NCBI RefSeq assembly: GCF_001905005.1 | Contig: NZ_LWKZ01000024.1 | Coordinates: 775,299-839,298 of the forward strand | DNA from: Streptomyces sp. CB02923 | Lineage (GTDB): Bacteria; Actinomycetota; Actinomycetes; Streptomycetales; Streptomycetaceae | DNA: 64,000 nucleotides | Direction of reading: 5' to 3' | Shown here: positions 47,436-55,392 of the stretch, one piece after another | Layout: every line of letters begins with the position of its first letter | Numbering within the stretch: position 1 is the first letter of the stretch | Position numbers and translations under genes: made by a program | Notes under the pieces: generated by a model | What the model was told of the DNA's origin: nothing | Seen by the model: only the letters and a program-made list of their open reading frames with translations | Databases searched by the model: none

Positions 47436-49118
47436 ATGGCAGCCACCACTCATACGGTCACGAACCAGCCTCCGCCCCTGGTCGGGTACGACGTCTTCGC
47501 CGCGGACGCGGCGCTCACCGAGGGCGTCGCGCGGCACGTCCCGCCCGCTCTCCAGGGCGAGGTGCGACGGGAGCTGGGCGAACTGGGCCGGGCTGCGGGC
47601 TCGGCCCACGCGCAGCGCTGGGGCGCGCAGGCCGACGGCCATCCACCCGTTCTGCGTACCCACGACCGGTACGGCAACCGGGTCGACGAGGTGGAATTCC
47701 ACCCGTCGTGGCACCGGCTGCTGGGGCGCGGCGTCTCCGCCGGGCTCACCGACGCCTGGTCGCGGCCGGCCGGGCACGTCCGGCGCGCGGCCGGGTTCCT
47801 GGTGTGGACGCAGGCCGAGGCGGGCCACGGCTGCCCGCTGTCGATGACGCACGCGGCGGTGCCGGCGCTGCGGGCCGACCCGGCGCTGGCGGCGGAGTGG
47901 GAGCCGCGGCTGACCTCCCGGGTGTACGAGGCGGGGCTGCGGCCGGTGGCGGACAAGCCGGGCGCGCTGGCCGGGATGGCGATGACGGAGAAGCAGGGCG
48001 GCAGCGACGTACGGGCGGTCGGCACCGTCGCCGAGCCCCTGTCCGCCGACGGTGAGTACGTACTGACCGGGCACAAGTGGTTCTGTTCCGCGCCGATGTC
48101 GGACGCGTTCCTGGTGCTGGCGCGGACGTCCGGGGACACGTCGCAGCGGGTGGACGAGGACGGGCTCTCCTGTTTCCTGCTGCCGCGGGTGCTGCCGGAC
48201 GGCAGCCGCAACTCCTTCCGCATCCAGCGGCTGAAGAACAAGCTCGGCAACCGCTCGAACGCGTCGGCCGAGGTCGAGTTCGACGGCACGACCTGGGCGC
48301 GGCGGGTCGGCGAGGAGGGGCGCGGGGTGGCGACGATCATCGAGATGGTCGCGGCGACCCGGCTGGACTGCGTGACGGGCTCGGCGGCGGTGATGCGGCA
48401 GGCGGTGGCGCAGGCGCTGCACCACACCGCGTACCGGCAGGCGTTCGGCAGGCCGCTCGCCGAACAGCCGCTGATGCGCAACGTCCTCGCGGACCTGGCG
48501 CTGGAGTCGGAGGCGGCGACGGCGCTGGCGCTGCGGCTGGCGGCGGCGTACGACGCGGACACCGACCAGGAGCGCGCCTTCCTGCGGCTGGCGGTCCCGG
48601 CGGCCAAGTTCTGGGTGGCCAAGCGCTGCACGCCGGTGGCCGCCGAGGCGCTGGAGTGCCTGGGCGGCAACGGTTACGTGGAGGAGTCCGGGATGCCGCG
48701 GCTGCTGCGCGAGTCGCCGCTGAACTCGGTGTGGGAGGGGTCGGGCAACATCCAGGCACTGGACGTGCTGCGGGCGCTGCGCCGCGAACCGGCGGCCCTG
48801 CACGCGTTCCTGACCGAGATCGGTACGGCCCGGGGCGCCGACCACCGCCTGGACGGCGCGATCAAGGGGCTGCTGACCGAACTGGCCGACCTGGAGGGCA
48901 TCGAGGCCCGTGCCCGGCGCCTGGCGGAGCGGATGGCGCTGGTGCTACAGGGCTCACTGCTCGTACGGTACGCGCCGCCCGAGGTCGCCGACGCGTTCTG
49001 CGCCGCACGCCTGGGCGTCGACCACGGCGCCTCCTTCGGCACCCTGCCGCACACACTCGCCCTGCGCGCGATCGTGGAGCGGGCCCGGCCGGTGGCGGGG
49101 CCCGGACCCGGGCGCTGA
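47436..49118 (+). CDS. AidB-like acyl-CoA dehydrogenase (DNA alkylation response family)
   Basis: Flavoprotein of 560 residues, the length of E. coli AidB rather than the 390 of metabolic acyl-CoA dehydrogenases. The FAD-site motifs are MAMTEKQGGSDVRAV and GHKWFCSAP. The AidB-type C-terminal region is ECLGGNGYVEESGMPRLLRE followed by SPLNSVWEGSGNIQALDVLR. AidB proteins bind DNA and are induced by alkylation in E. coli; an Ada/AlkA fusion lies elsewhere in this window. Metabolic isovaleryl-CoA dehydrogenase activity is an alternative. ATG 47436 starts the conserved domain; the much longer open frame upstream is antisense to the BrkB gene. Confidence 0.88.
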   Translation: MAATTHTVTNQPPPLVGYDVFAADAALTEGVARHVPPALQGEVRRELGELGRAAGSAHAQRWGAQADGHPPVLRTHDRYGNRVDEVEFHPSWHRLLGRGVSAGLTDAWSRPAGHVRRAAGFLVWTQAEAGHGCPLSMTHAAVPALRADPALAAEWEPRLTSRVYEAGLRPVADKPGALAGMAMTEKQGGSDVRAVGTVAEPLSADGEYVLTGHKWFCSAPMSDAFLVLARTSGDTSQRVDEDGLSCFLLPRVLPDGSRNSFRIQRLKNKLGNRSNASAEVEFDGTTWARRVGEEGRGVATIIEMVAATRLDCVTGSAAVMRQAVAQALHHTAYRQAFGRPLAEQPLMRNVLADLALESEAATALALRLAAAYDADTDQERAFLRLAVPAAKFWVAKRCTPVAAEALECLGGNGYVEESGMPRLLRESPLNSVWEGSGNIQALDVLRALRREPAALHAFLTEIGTARGADHRLDGAIKGLLTELADLEGIEARARRLAERMALVLQGSLLVRYAPPEVADAFCAARLGVDHGASFGTLPHTLALRAIVERARPVAGPGPGR

Positions 49119-49126
49119 CGGACGCG

Positions 49127-49195
49127 GGGGACGTACACGGGGGGGACGTACGCCGGGAATGTATGTGGTGGGACGTACGCCGGGGACGTACGCGG
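49127..49195. repeat. Imperfect tandem repeats of GGGACGTACGCCGGG
   Basis: About four copies of a 16-18 bp unit with core GACGTAC lie between the aidB-like stop and the following hairpin. They are non-coding. Confidence 0.75.
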
Positions 49196-49246
49196 TGGCG
49201 GGCCCCGTTCCCGGAAGAGGGGGGTGGGGCCCGGGGCCCGCCACCG
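49193..49246. terminator. Long perfect hairpin, probable terminator of the aidB-like gene
   Basis: CGGTGGCGGGCCCCG at 49193-49207 and CGGGGCCCGCCACCG at 49232-49246 form a perfect 15-bp stem with a 24-nt loop, 75 bp after the stop. Being symmetric, it could serve both strands. Confidence 0.75.
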
Positions 49247-49331
49247 TGTGGGCGGGGAGCGGTGCCGCGCCGACCCGGCGCCGCTCCCCGGTCTCGGACC
49301 GGCCCTCAGGACCGGCCCGCGAGGTCTGCTG

Positions 49332-49499
49332 TCACCCGTTGCCGCGGGGGCTCGTACGCGGCCTCCGGAACGCGGCGGCACCCGGCGGCGCCCCGGGGAC
49401 GGCGGCCGGGCGCCGGACACCGTGGCGGCGCGTAGCGCGGGCCGTCCGGAGGCCGTTCGCCGCACCGGACACGACGGCACGAGGAATGACGGTCACCAT
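49332..49499 (-). CDS. Small basic hypothetical protein divergent from the GAF regulator
   Basis: Candidate 55-residue ORF starting MVTVIPRAVVSGAANGLRTA and continuing as an Arg/Pro/Ala-rich chain. AGGAGG lies exactly 7 nt upstream of ATG 49499, one of the best ribosome-binding sites in the window, which is the main argument that it is real. No domain, signal peptide or family is visible. It is divergent from the GAF regulator, and the boxes between them suggest joint control. Confidence 0.4.
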   Translation of the reverse strand: MVTVIPRAVVSGAANGLRTARATRRHGVRRPAAVPGAPPGAAAFRRPRTSPRGNG

Positions 49500-49558
49500 G
49501 ACGTTGCCTCCTCTCGCCGTGCCGGTCACCTTCCCCGCCGCCGTCATACGCCACAACA

Positions 49559-49589
49559 GTTGCAGCCGGTTGCAACCAATTGACGCAAT
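49559..49589. promoter_or_regulatory. GTTGCA repeats and GGTTGCAACC palindrome between the small ORF and the GAF regulator
   Basis: GTTGCA is repeated at 49559 and 49569 (one helical turn). The second copy is part of the palindrome GGTTGCAACC (49568-49577), followed by ATTG-ACG-CAAT (49579-49589). This cluster in a divergent promoter is a likely activator or repressor site. Confidence 0.5.
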
Positions 49590-49661
49590 CCCCCGTTCGG
49601 ACGGGCCCGGTGACGGCACCATGGGCGGCAACCGCGGACAGTGCACAACGGAGAGAACAGC

Positions 49662-50942
49662 GTGAGCGACAGACCGAGCGACATGGGTATCTGGTCGGCC
49701 CAGGAGGTACGCGAGACGACGCGACGGCTCGCCTCCCTCCGTGAGGCCGCGCTCTGCGGTGCCCCGACGGCCACCGGCACCCGCACCGTGATCTGCGAGT
49801 CCTGGCGCCGGGCGCTGGACCGCGGCGTCGATCCCGACCGGGACCGCCGCGAACGCCCGCTGACCGTGGAGGAGCTGGAACACCGGCGGCACAGCTCCCG
49901 GCTCGCGTCACTGCTGCCCCTGTTCAACAGCGGTCTGCTGCCGGCCGCCGACGCCGCCCAGCAGATCATGGTCGTCACGGACGCCGAGGGCCGGGTGCTG
50001 TGGCGGGAGGGCTGCGCGCCGGTCCGGCGGATGGCCGACCGGCACGGCTTCGACAAGGGCGCGGACTGGACCGAGGACATCGTCGGCACCAACGCCATAG
50101 GGACCGCGCTGGTGGCCCGCCGCCCCGTCCTGGTGCACACCGCCGAGCACTTCGTCCGCACCCACCACCAGTGGACCTGCGCGGCGGCACCGCTGCACGA
50201 CCCGCGCGACGGGCGGCTGCTGGGCATAGTGGACGTGAGCGGCCCGGCACACACCTTCCACCCCACCACCCTGTCGCTGGTCTCCGCGGTGGCCCGGCTC
50301 GCGGAGAGCGAGCTGCGCGACCGGCACCACGGCGCGCTGGACCGGCTGCGGGCGAGCGCCGCGCCCGTACTGGCCCGGCTCGGCGGGCAGGCACTGGCCG
50401 TCGACAAGGACGGCTGGACGGCGGCGGTCACCGGACTGGCGCCGCCGGACCGGGTCGCGCTGCCCAAGTCCCCCGAGGCCGGGCCGCTGTGGCTGCCGCG
50501 CTACGGCATGTGCACGCTGGAGCCGCTGCCCGGCGGCTGGCTGATACGTGTCGGCGCGCCGCAGGGTGAGGAGCCCCGGGCCAGCCGGGTGCTGCTGGAC
50601 CTCGGCAACCGCGCCCGCCCGGCGGTCACCGTCACCGGCCCGGCGGGCAGCTGGACGCACGAGCTGAGCCCCCGTCACGCGGAGGTGCTGTTCGTACTGG
50701 CACACCGGCCGGAGGGGCGCAGCGCGGCCGACCTGGCACAGGACCTCTTCGGGGACCGCGCCCGAACGGTCACGGTACGGGCCGAGCTGTCCCGGTTGCG
50801 CCGCCATCTCGCGAGTGTGCTGGCGCACCGCCCGTACCGCTTCGCCGACGGGGTGGACGTGGACCTGCGCCTGCCGCCGCGCCCGGTGGACCTGCTGCCG
50901 CATTCGACGGCTCCGGCGGTGGTGGCGGCGCGGACGGCGTGA
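49662..50942 (+). CDS. GAF domain-containing transcriptional regulator
   Basis: Regulator of 426 residues. An N-terminal helical region (ICESWRRALDRGVDPDRDRR) is followed by a GAF sensor domain (about residues 85-220; DWTEDIVGTNAIGTALVARR, then WTCAAAPLHDPRDGRLLGIVDVSG). The C-terminal DNA-binding part contains LSPRHAEVLFVLAHRPEGRS and a winged-helix-like VRAELSRLRRHL. This AcoR/DhaR-like layout lacks the AAA+ domain, a form common in Streptomyces near aldehyde or alcohol dehydrogenases, but no such gene is adjacent. GGAGAG precedes GTG 49662. It probably controls itself and the divergent small ORF. Confidence 0.85.
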   Translation: MSDRPSDMGIWSAQEVRETTRRLASLREAALCGAPTATGTRTVICESWRRALDRGVDPDRDRRERPLTVEELEHRRHSSRLASLLPLFNSGLLPAADAAQQIMVVTDAEGRVLWREGCAPVRRMADRHGFDKGADWTEDIVGTNAIGTALVARRPVLVHTAEHFVRTHHQWTCAAAPLHDPRDGRLLGIVDVSGPAHTFHPTTLSLVSAVARLAESELRDRHHGALDRLRASAAPVLARLGGQALAVDKDGWTAAVTGLAPPDRVALPKSPEAGPLWLPRYGMCTLEPLPGGWLIRVGAPQGEEPRASRVLLDLGNRARPAVTVTGPAGSWTHELSPRHAEVLFVLAHRPEGRSAADLAQDLFGDRARTVTVRAELSRLRRHLASVLAHRPYRFADGVDVDLRLPPRPVDLLPHSTAPAVVAARTA

Positions 50943-51077
50943 GCGGGCGGCGTGAGCGGACGGCGTGAGCGGGCGCGGGTCCGGCACGCGTGACCGGGGG
51001 GGCGAGCCGGGGCCGAGCCCCGGTCGAGCGCCCGTACGGCCGGTTCTGCGGCCGGTGCGCTGTGATGTGCTGGGCCC

Positions 51078-51644
51078 ATGACGCTCACCGTGACCACCTG
51101 GTACCTCGAACAGACCGCGCCCGGCGACCTCGCCCCCGCCTCCGCTCCCCCGGAGGAACAGCGGGTGCGGATCGCGCGGGCGGAGGTGATCTCCCCGGAG
51201 TTCAGCCGGTTCCTGTACGCGTCCGTCGGCGGGGACATCGCCTGGACCGACCGGCTGGGGTGGTCGTACCGGCAGTGGGAGGAGTTCCTCGGGCGGCCCG
51301 GTGTGGAGACCTGGGTGGCGTACGAGCGGGACACGCCGGCCGGGTTCGTGGAACTGGACGCGCAGGCGGAAGGGGTGGTGGAGATCAGCTACTTCGGGCT
51401 GCTGCCGGCCTTCCGGGGACGGCGGATCGGCGGGCACCTGCTGGCGTACGGGACCGCGCGGGCCTGGGACCTGGCGGAGCGGTGGCCGGAACGGGCGAAG
51501 ACCCGGCGGGTGTGGGTGCACACGTGCAGCAAGGACGGTCCGCACGCGCTGGACAACTACCGGCGCCGCGGCTTCCGGGTGTCCGCGACCGAGTCGGCGG
51601 AGGAAACGGAGAAACCGACTCCGGGTCCGTGGCCGGGCGCCTGA
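51078..51644 (+). CDS. GNAT family N-acetyltransferase
   Basis: Acetyl-CoA-dependent acyltransferase of 188 residues. The central GNAT region is EISYFGLLPAFRGRRIGGHLLAYG (about residues 107-130), with the acetyl-CoA pyrophosphate-binding R/Q-x2-G-x-G/A loop as RGRRIGG, and the C-terminal HTCSKDGPHALDNYRRRGF. The acceptor substrate is unknown. ATG 51078 starts the conserved N-terminus MTLTVTTWYLEQT. It stands alone. Confidence 0.88.
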   Translation: MTLTVTTWYLEQTAPGDLAPASAPPEEQRVRIARAEVISPEFSRFLYASVGGDIAWTDRLGWSYRQWEEFLGRPGVETWVAYERDTPAGFVELDAQAEGVVEISYFGLLPAFRGRRIGGHLLAYGTARAWDLAERWPERAKTRRVWVHTCSKDGPHALDNYRRRGFRVSATESAEETEKPTPGPWPGA

Positions 51645-51674
51645 CCGGCCGCCTGACCGGTCGCCTGACCGGCG
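51640..51674 (+). repeat. Triple repeat of CGCCTGACCGG
   Basis: Three consecutive copies overlap the end of the acetyltransferase gene. They are followed by a purine-rich tract (about 51698-51800) with many GGACCGG and GGGAAAAGG segments. Confidence 0.7.
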
Positions 51675-51916
51675 GTTCCGAATTCCGCCGAGCAGGCGGG
51701 AAAGGGGCCGGGAAAAGGACCGGGGAAGGGGCCGGATACGGGACCGAGAGAGGACCGGAGAGGACCGGAAAAAGACCGGGAAAAGGGGAGGACGGGGCGC
51801 GGAGCCCGTCCTTCCGCGGCGTGACCGGCACCACGCCATCCCGCCATTCGGGACACTCTCGTCCATATTCTGGAAGACGGTGGACTGGCTCAAGAGCGCC
51901 GTGACACGCTTCCGTC

Positions 51917-52000
51917 ATGTCTACAGCTGGAATTGCCTTGGTGAGTCGGCGGCACGTCGACCTCGGCCGCATGTCCAGCGCCATCTGTCCGGCGGGCTGA
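51917..52000 (+). CDS. Cysteine-containing leader peptide of the sulfur assimilation operon
   Basis: A 27-residue ORF encoding MSTAGIALVSRRHVDLGRMS then SAICPAG. The VSRRHVDLGRM-SA-C pattern matches the short leader peptides found upstream of cysteine and sulfur genes in Streptomyces. A Cys codon lies four codons before the stop, 195 bp before the sulfite reductase start, so stalling when Cys-tRNA is scarce could control read-through, as described for cysteine-rich leaders in mycobacteria. No clear ribosome-binding site precedes ATG 51917, so it may be leaderless. Confidence 0.75.
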   Translation: MSTAGIALVSRRHVDLGRMSSAICPAG

Positions 52001-52194
52001 CAGCCTCAGCAACGTCATCTTTTTCGCCGTCCCCATCGTCGCGGACGCGCGGGCTTCCCTGATCCGACCTGCCCCGGACCCCCTCGCACCAGCACCTCGC
52101 GCCGCTCTGCGACGAGGCGCGTCCTTGCAGGTCACGGCCGGGTTGCCGCTGCCCGCCCCCGCCCTCACCGAGCCGCCCAGAAGGACATACCGCC

Positions 52195-53892
52195 ATGGCC
52201 GCCACCCCTGAACGAACCGGTCCCGCCACGACCCGCCGCAAGGCCGGACGCCACCGCGGTGAGGGCCAGTGGGCCGTAGGTCACTTCACCCCGCTCAACG
52301 GCAACGAACAGTTCAAGAAGGACGACGACGGTCTCAACGTGCGGACACGCATTGAGACGATCTACTCCAAGCGCGGTTTCGACTCGATCGACCCCAGCGA
52401 CCTGCGCGGCCGGATGCGCTGGTGGGGCCTGTACACCCAGCGCAAGCCGGGGATCGACGGCGGAAAGACCGCGATCCTGGAGCCGGAGGAGCTGGACGAC
52501 AAGCACTTCATGCTCCGCGTCCGCGTCGACGGCGGACGGCTGAGCGTCGCGCAGCTGCGGGCCATCGGCGAGGTGTCCCAGGAGTACGCGCGCGGCACCG
52601 CCGACATCACCGACCGGCAGAACATCCAGCTGCACTGGATCCGCATCGAGGACGTCCCGGCGATCTGGGAGAAGCTGGAGTCCGTCGGCCTGTCGACGAC
52701 CGAGGCGTGCGGCGACTGCCCCCGGGTGATCATCGGTTCGCCGGTCGCCGGCATCGCGGCCGACGAGATCATCGACGGATCGCCCGCGATCGAGGAGATC
52801 GAGCGGCGCTTCATCGGCAGCAAAGAATTCTCCAACCTGCCGCGGAAGTTCAAGTCGGCGATCTCCGGCTCGCCGGTGCAGGACGTGGTCCACGAGATCA
52901 ACGACATCGCGTTCGTGGGCGTCGAACACCCCGAGCACGGGCCCGGCTTCGACCTGTGGGTGGGCGGCGGCCTGTCCACCAACCCGCGCCTCGGCGAACG
53001 GCTGGGCGCGTGGGTGCCGCTGGCGGACGTGGCCGAGGTCTGGGCCGGTGTGGTGGGGATCTTCCGCGACTACGGCTACCGGCGGCTGCGCAACCGCGCC
53101 CGGCTGAAGTTCCTGCTCGCCGACTGGGGCCCGGAGAAGTTCCGCGAGGTGCTGGAGGACGAGTACCTGAAGCGGAAGCTGGCCGACGGCCCCGCGCCCG
53201 CCGAGCCCAGCAGCCGCTGGCGGGACCACGTGGGCGTGCACCGCCAGAAGGACGGCCGGTTCTACGTGGGCTTCGCCCCGCGCGTCGGCCGGGTGGACGG
53301 CGCGACCCTGGTCAAGATCGCCGAACTGGCCGCCACCCACGGCTCGGACCGGCTGAACACCACCGTAGAGCAGAAGATGATCATCCTCGATGTGACCGAG
53401 GACCAGGTCGAGCCGCTGATCGCGGGGCTGGAGGCGCTGGACTTCCAGGTCCGCCCCTCGCCCTTCAGGCGCGGCACGATGGCCTGCACCGGCATCGAGT
53501 TCTGCAAGCTGGCGATCGTCGAGACCAAGGCGCGCGGCGCCTCGCTCATCGACGAGCTGGAGCGCCGGATGCCGGACTTCGAAGAACCGGTCTCGATCAA
53601 CATCAACGGCTGCCCGAACGCCTGCGCCCGCATCCAGACCGCGGACATCGGCCTCAAGGGCCAGCTGGTGCTGGACGCGGACGGCAACCAGGTCGAGGGC
53701 TACCAGGTGCACCTCGGCGGCGCGCTCGGCCTCCAGGCGGGCTTCGGCCGCAAGGTCCGCGGCCTGAAGGTCACCGCCGACGAGCTGCCCGACTACGTCG
53801 AGCGGGTGCTGACCCACTTCCAGGAGCAGCGCGAGGAGGGCGAACGGTTCGCCACCTGGGCCGCCCGCGCGGAAGAGGGTGCGCTGAAGTGA
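52195..53892 (+). CDS. sir: Ferredoxin-type nitrite/sulfite reductase (assimilatory sulfite reductase)
   Basis: Siroheme and [4Fe-4S] enzyme of 565 residues reducing sulfite to sulfide. Two sulfite-reductase half domains are visible. The cofactor Cys ligands are in MACTGIEFCKLA and NGCPNACAR (about residues 430-475). An N-terminal MRWWGLYTQRKPG and the ACGDCPR motif correspond to the region of the Tyr-Cys crosslink of mycobacterial NirA-type sulfite reductases. Context (cysH, cysC, cysD, cysN and a siroheme chelatase) supports sulfite rather than nitrite. It opens the main sulfate assimilation operon. Confidence 0.93.
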   Translation: MAATPERTGPATTRRKAGRHRGEGQWAVGHFTPLNGNEQFKKDDDGLNVRTRIETIYSKRGFDSIDPSDLRGRMRWWGLYTQRKPGIDGGKTAILEPEELDDKHFMLRVRVDGGRLSVAQLRAIGEVSQEYARGTADITDRQNIQLHWIRIEDVPAIWEKLESVGLSTTEACGDCPRVIIGSPVAGIAADEIIDGSPAIEEIERRFIGSKEFSNLPRKFKSAISGSPVQDVVHEINDIAFVGVEHPEHGPGFDLWVGGGLSTNPRLGERLGAWVPLADVAEVWAGVVGIFRDYGYRRLRNRARLKFLLADWGPEKFREVLEDEYLKRKLADGPAPAEPSSRWRDHVGVHRQKDGRFYVGFAPRVGRVDGATLVKIAELAATHGSDRLNTTVEQKMIILDVTEDQVEPLIAGLEALDFQVRPSPFRRGTMACTGIEFCKLAIVETKARGASLIDELERRMPDFEEPVSININGCPNACARIQTADIGLKGQLVLDADGNQVEGYQVHLGGALGLQAGFGRKVRGLKVTADELPDYVERVLTHFQEQREEGERFATWAARAEEGALK

Positions 53893-54086
53893 GCGGGCGG
53901 GCCGCGCCGTTCTACTGCCCGTACTGCGGGGACGAGGATCTGCGCCCTTCCGAGGAAGGGCATGGCGCTTGGGAATGCGGGGCATGCAACCGCGCGTTCC
54001 GGCTCTCGTTCCTCGGACTGCTGACCAAGGGCGTCACCGCCCAGGCCCGGCAGCACGACACACGCCAAGGGGGCAGCAGTACATGA
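53889..54086 (+). CDS. Small zinc-ribbon protein of the cys operon
   Basis: Protein of 65 residues with two CxxC pairs, FYCPYCGDEDL and WECGACNRAFRL, spaced 20 or so residues, a typical zinc ribbon. The C-terminus ends QHDTRQGGSST. The GTG start overlaps the sulfite reductase stop (GTGA), and its own stop overlaps the cysH start (ATGA), so it is translated as part of the operon. An equivalent small ORF lies between these genes in other Streptomyces. It could deliver metal or regulate the reductases; the function is not known. Confidence 0.85.
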   Translation: MSGRAAPFYCPYCGDEDLRPSEEGHGAWECGACNRAFRLSFLGLLTKGVTAQARQHDTRQGGSST

Positions 54087-54790
54087 CGGCAACTCAGGAA
54101 CGTACGGAGACCGAGCTGGCGGCGCTCGCCGGGCAGGCCGGCCGCGACCTGGAGGACGCGTCCCCGCTGGAGATCCTCACGTGGGCGGCCGAGACCTTCG
54201 GCCGGCGCTTCTGCGTCACCTCCTCCATGGAGGACGCGGTCGTCGCGCACCTGGCCTCGCGCGCCTTCCCCGGCGTCGACGTGGTCTTCCTCGACACCGG
54301 CTACCACTTCCCGGAGACCCTCGGCACCCGGGACGCGGTCGCCGAGGTGATGGACGTCAACGTCATCACCCTCACGCCGCGGCGGACGGTGGCCGAACAG
54401 GACGCCGAGCACGGGCCGAAGCTGCACGACCGCGACCCGGACCTGTGCTGCGCGCTGCGCAAGGTCCAGCCCCTCGAAGCGGGCCTGGCCGGCTACGACG
54501 CCTGGGCGACCGGGCTGCGCCGCGACGAGTCGCCGACCCGCGCGAACACGCCCGTGGTGGGCTGGGACGCGCGGCGCCGCAAGGTGAAGGTCTCGCCGAT
54601 CGCGCGCTGGACGCAGCAGGACGTGGACGCGTACGTCGCCGAGCACGGCGTGCTCACCAACCCGCTGCTGCTGGACGGCTACGCCTCGGTCGGCTGCGCG
54701 CCCTGCACCCGCCGGGTACTGGCGGGCGAGGACGCGCGGGCCGGCCGCTGGGCCGGCAGCAACAAGACCGAATGCGGGCTGCACGGATGA
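54083..54790 (+). CDS. cysH: Phosphoadenylyl/adenylyl-sulfate reductase
   Basis: Thiol-dependent reductase of 235 residues releasing sulfite from APS or PAPS. The nucleotide-binding region is SSMEDAVVAHLA and LDTGYHFPETL. The four Cys of the [4Fe-4S]-containing APS-reductase type are present as DLCCALRKV and GCAPCTRRV. The catalytic Cys is in the C-terminal ECGLHG. This pattern indicates APS as preferred substrate, although cysC is also present. The start overlaps the zinc-ribbon gene stop. Confidence 0.93.
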   Translation: MTATQERTETELAALAGQAGRDLEDASPLEILTWAAETFGRRFCVTSSMEDAVVAHLASRAFPGVDVVFLDTGYHFPETLGTRDAVAEVMDVNVITLTPRRTVAEQDAEHGPKLHDRDPDLCCALRKVQPLEAGLAGYDAWATGLRRDESPTRANTPVVGWDARRRKVKVSPIARWTQQDVDAYVAEHGVLTNPLLLDGYASVGCAPCTRRVLAGEDARAGRWAGSNKTECGLHG

Positions 54791-54858
54791 GCGGCCCCGG
54801 GGTGTCCGGCCATCAGGAGCCGGACCGCAAGGAAATCCAGGACCTTCAGGAGCGAAAG

Positions 54859-55392
54859 ATGACGGGCGCCACGGTGTGGCTGACCGGACTGCCCAGCGCC
54901 GGCAAGACCACGATCGCGTACGCGCTGGCGGAACGGCTGCGGGGCGAGGGCCACCGCGTCGAGGTGCTGGACGGCGACGAGATCCGCGAGTTCCTCTCGG
55001 CGGGTCTGGGCTTCAGCCGGGAGGACCGGCACACCAACGTGCAGCGCATCGGCTTCGTCGCCGAGCTGCTGGCGAGCAACGGCGTCACGGCACTGGTGCC
55101 GGTGATCGCTCCGTACGCGGACTCGCGGGAGGCGGTGCGCAAGCGCCACCAGCGCGAGGGCACGCCGTACCTGGAGGTCCACGTGGCCACGCCGGTCGAG
55201 GTGTGCTCCGAGCGGGACGTGAAGGGCCTGTACGCCAAGCAGGCGGCGGGCGAGATATCCGGGCTGACCGGCGTCGACGACCCGTACGAAGCACCCGGGG
55301 CGCCCGATCTGCGGATCGCGTCGCACACCCAGACCGTGCAGGAGTCCGCGGCGGCGCTGTACGCGCTGCTCGCCGAGAGGGGACTGGCATGA
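54859..55392 (+). CDS. cysC: Adenylyl-sulfate kinase
   Basis: APS kinase of 177 residues making PAPS from APS and ATP. Walker A is GLPSAGKTT (about residues 9-17). VLDGDEIREFLSAGLGFSRE and the ISGLTGVDDPYEAP substrate loop are typical. Its start is ATG 54859, with AGGAG 6 nt upstream, where homology begins. An in-frame ATG at 54787 overlapping the cysH stop would add 24 charged residues and is an alternative. The stop overlaps cysD. Confidence 0.92.
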   Translation: MTGATVWLTGLPSAGKTTIAYALAERLRGEGHRVEVLDGDEIREFLSAGLGFSREDRHTNVQRIGFVAELLASNGVTALVPVIAPYADSREAVRKRHQREGTPYLEVHVATPVEVCSERDVKGLYAKQAAGEISGLTGVDDPYEAPGAPDLRIASHTQTVQESAAALYALLAERGLA

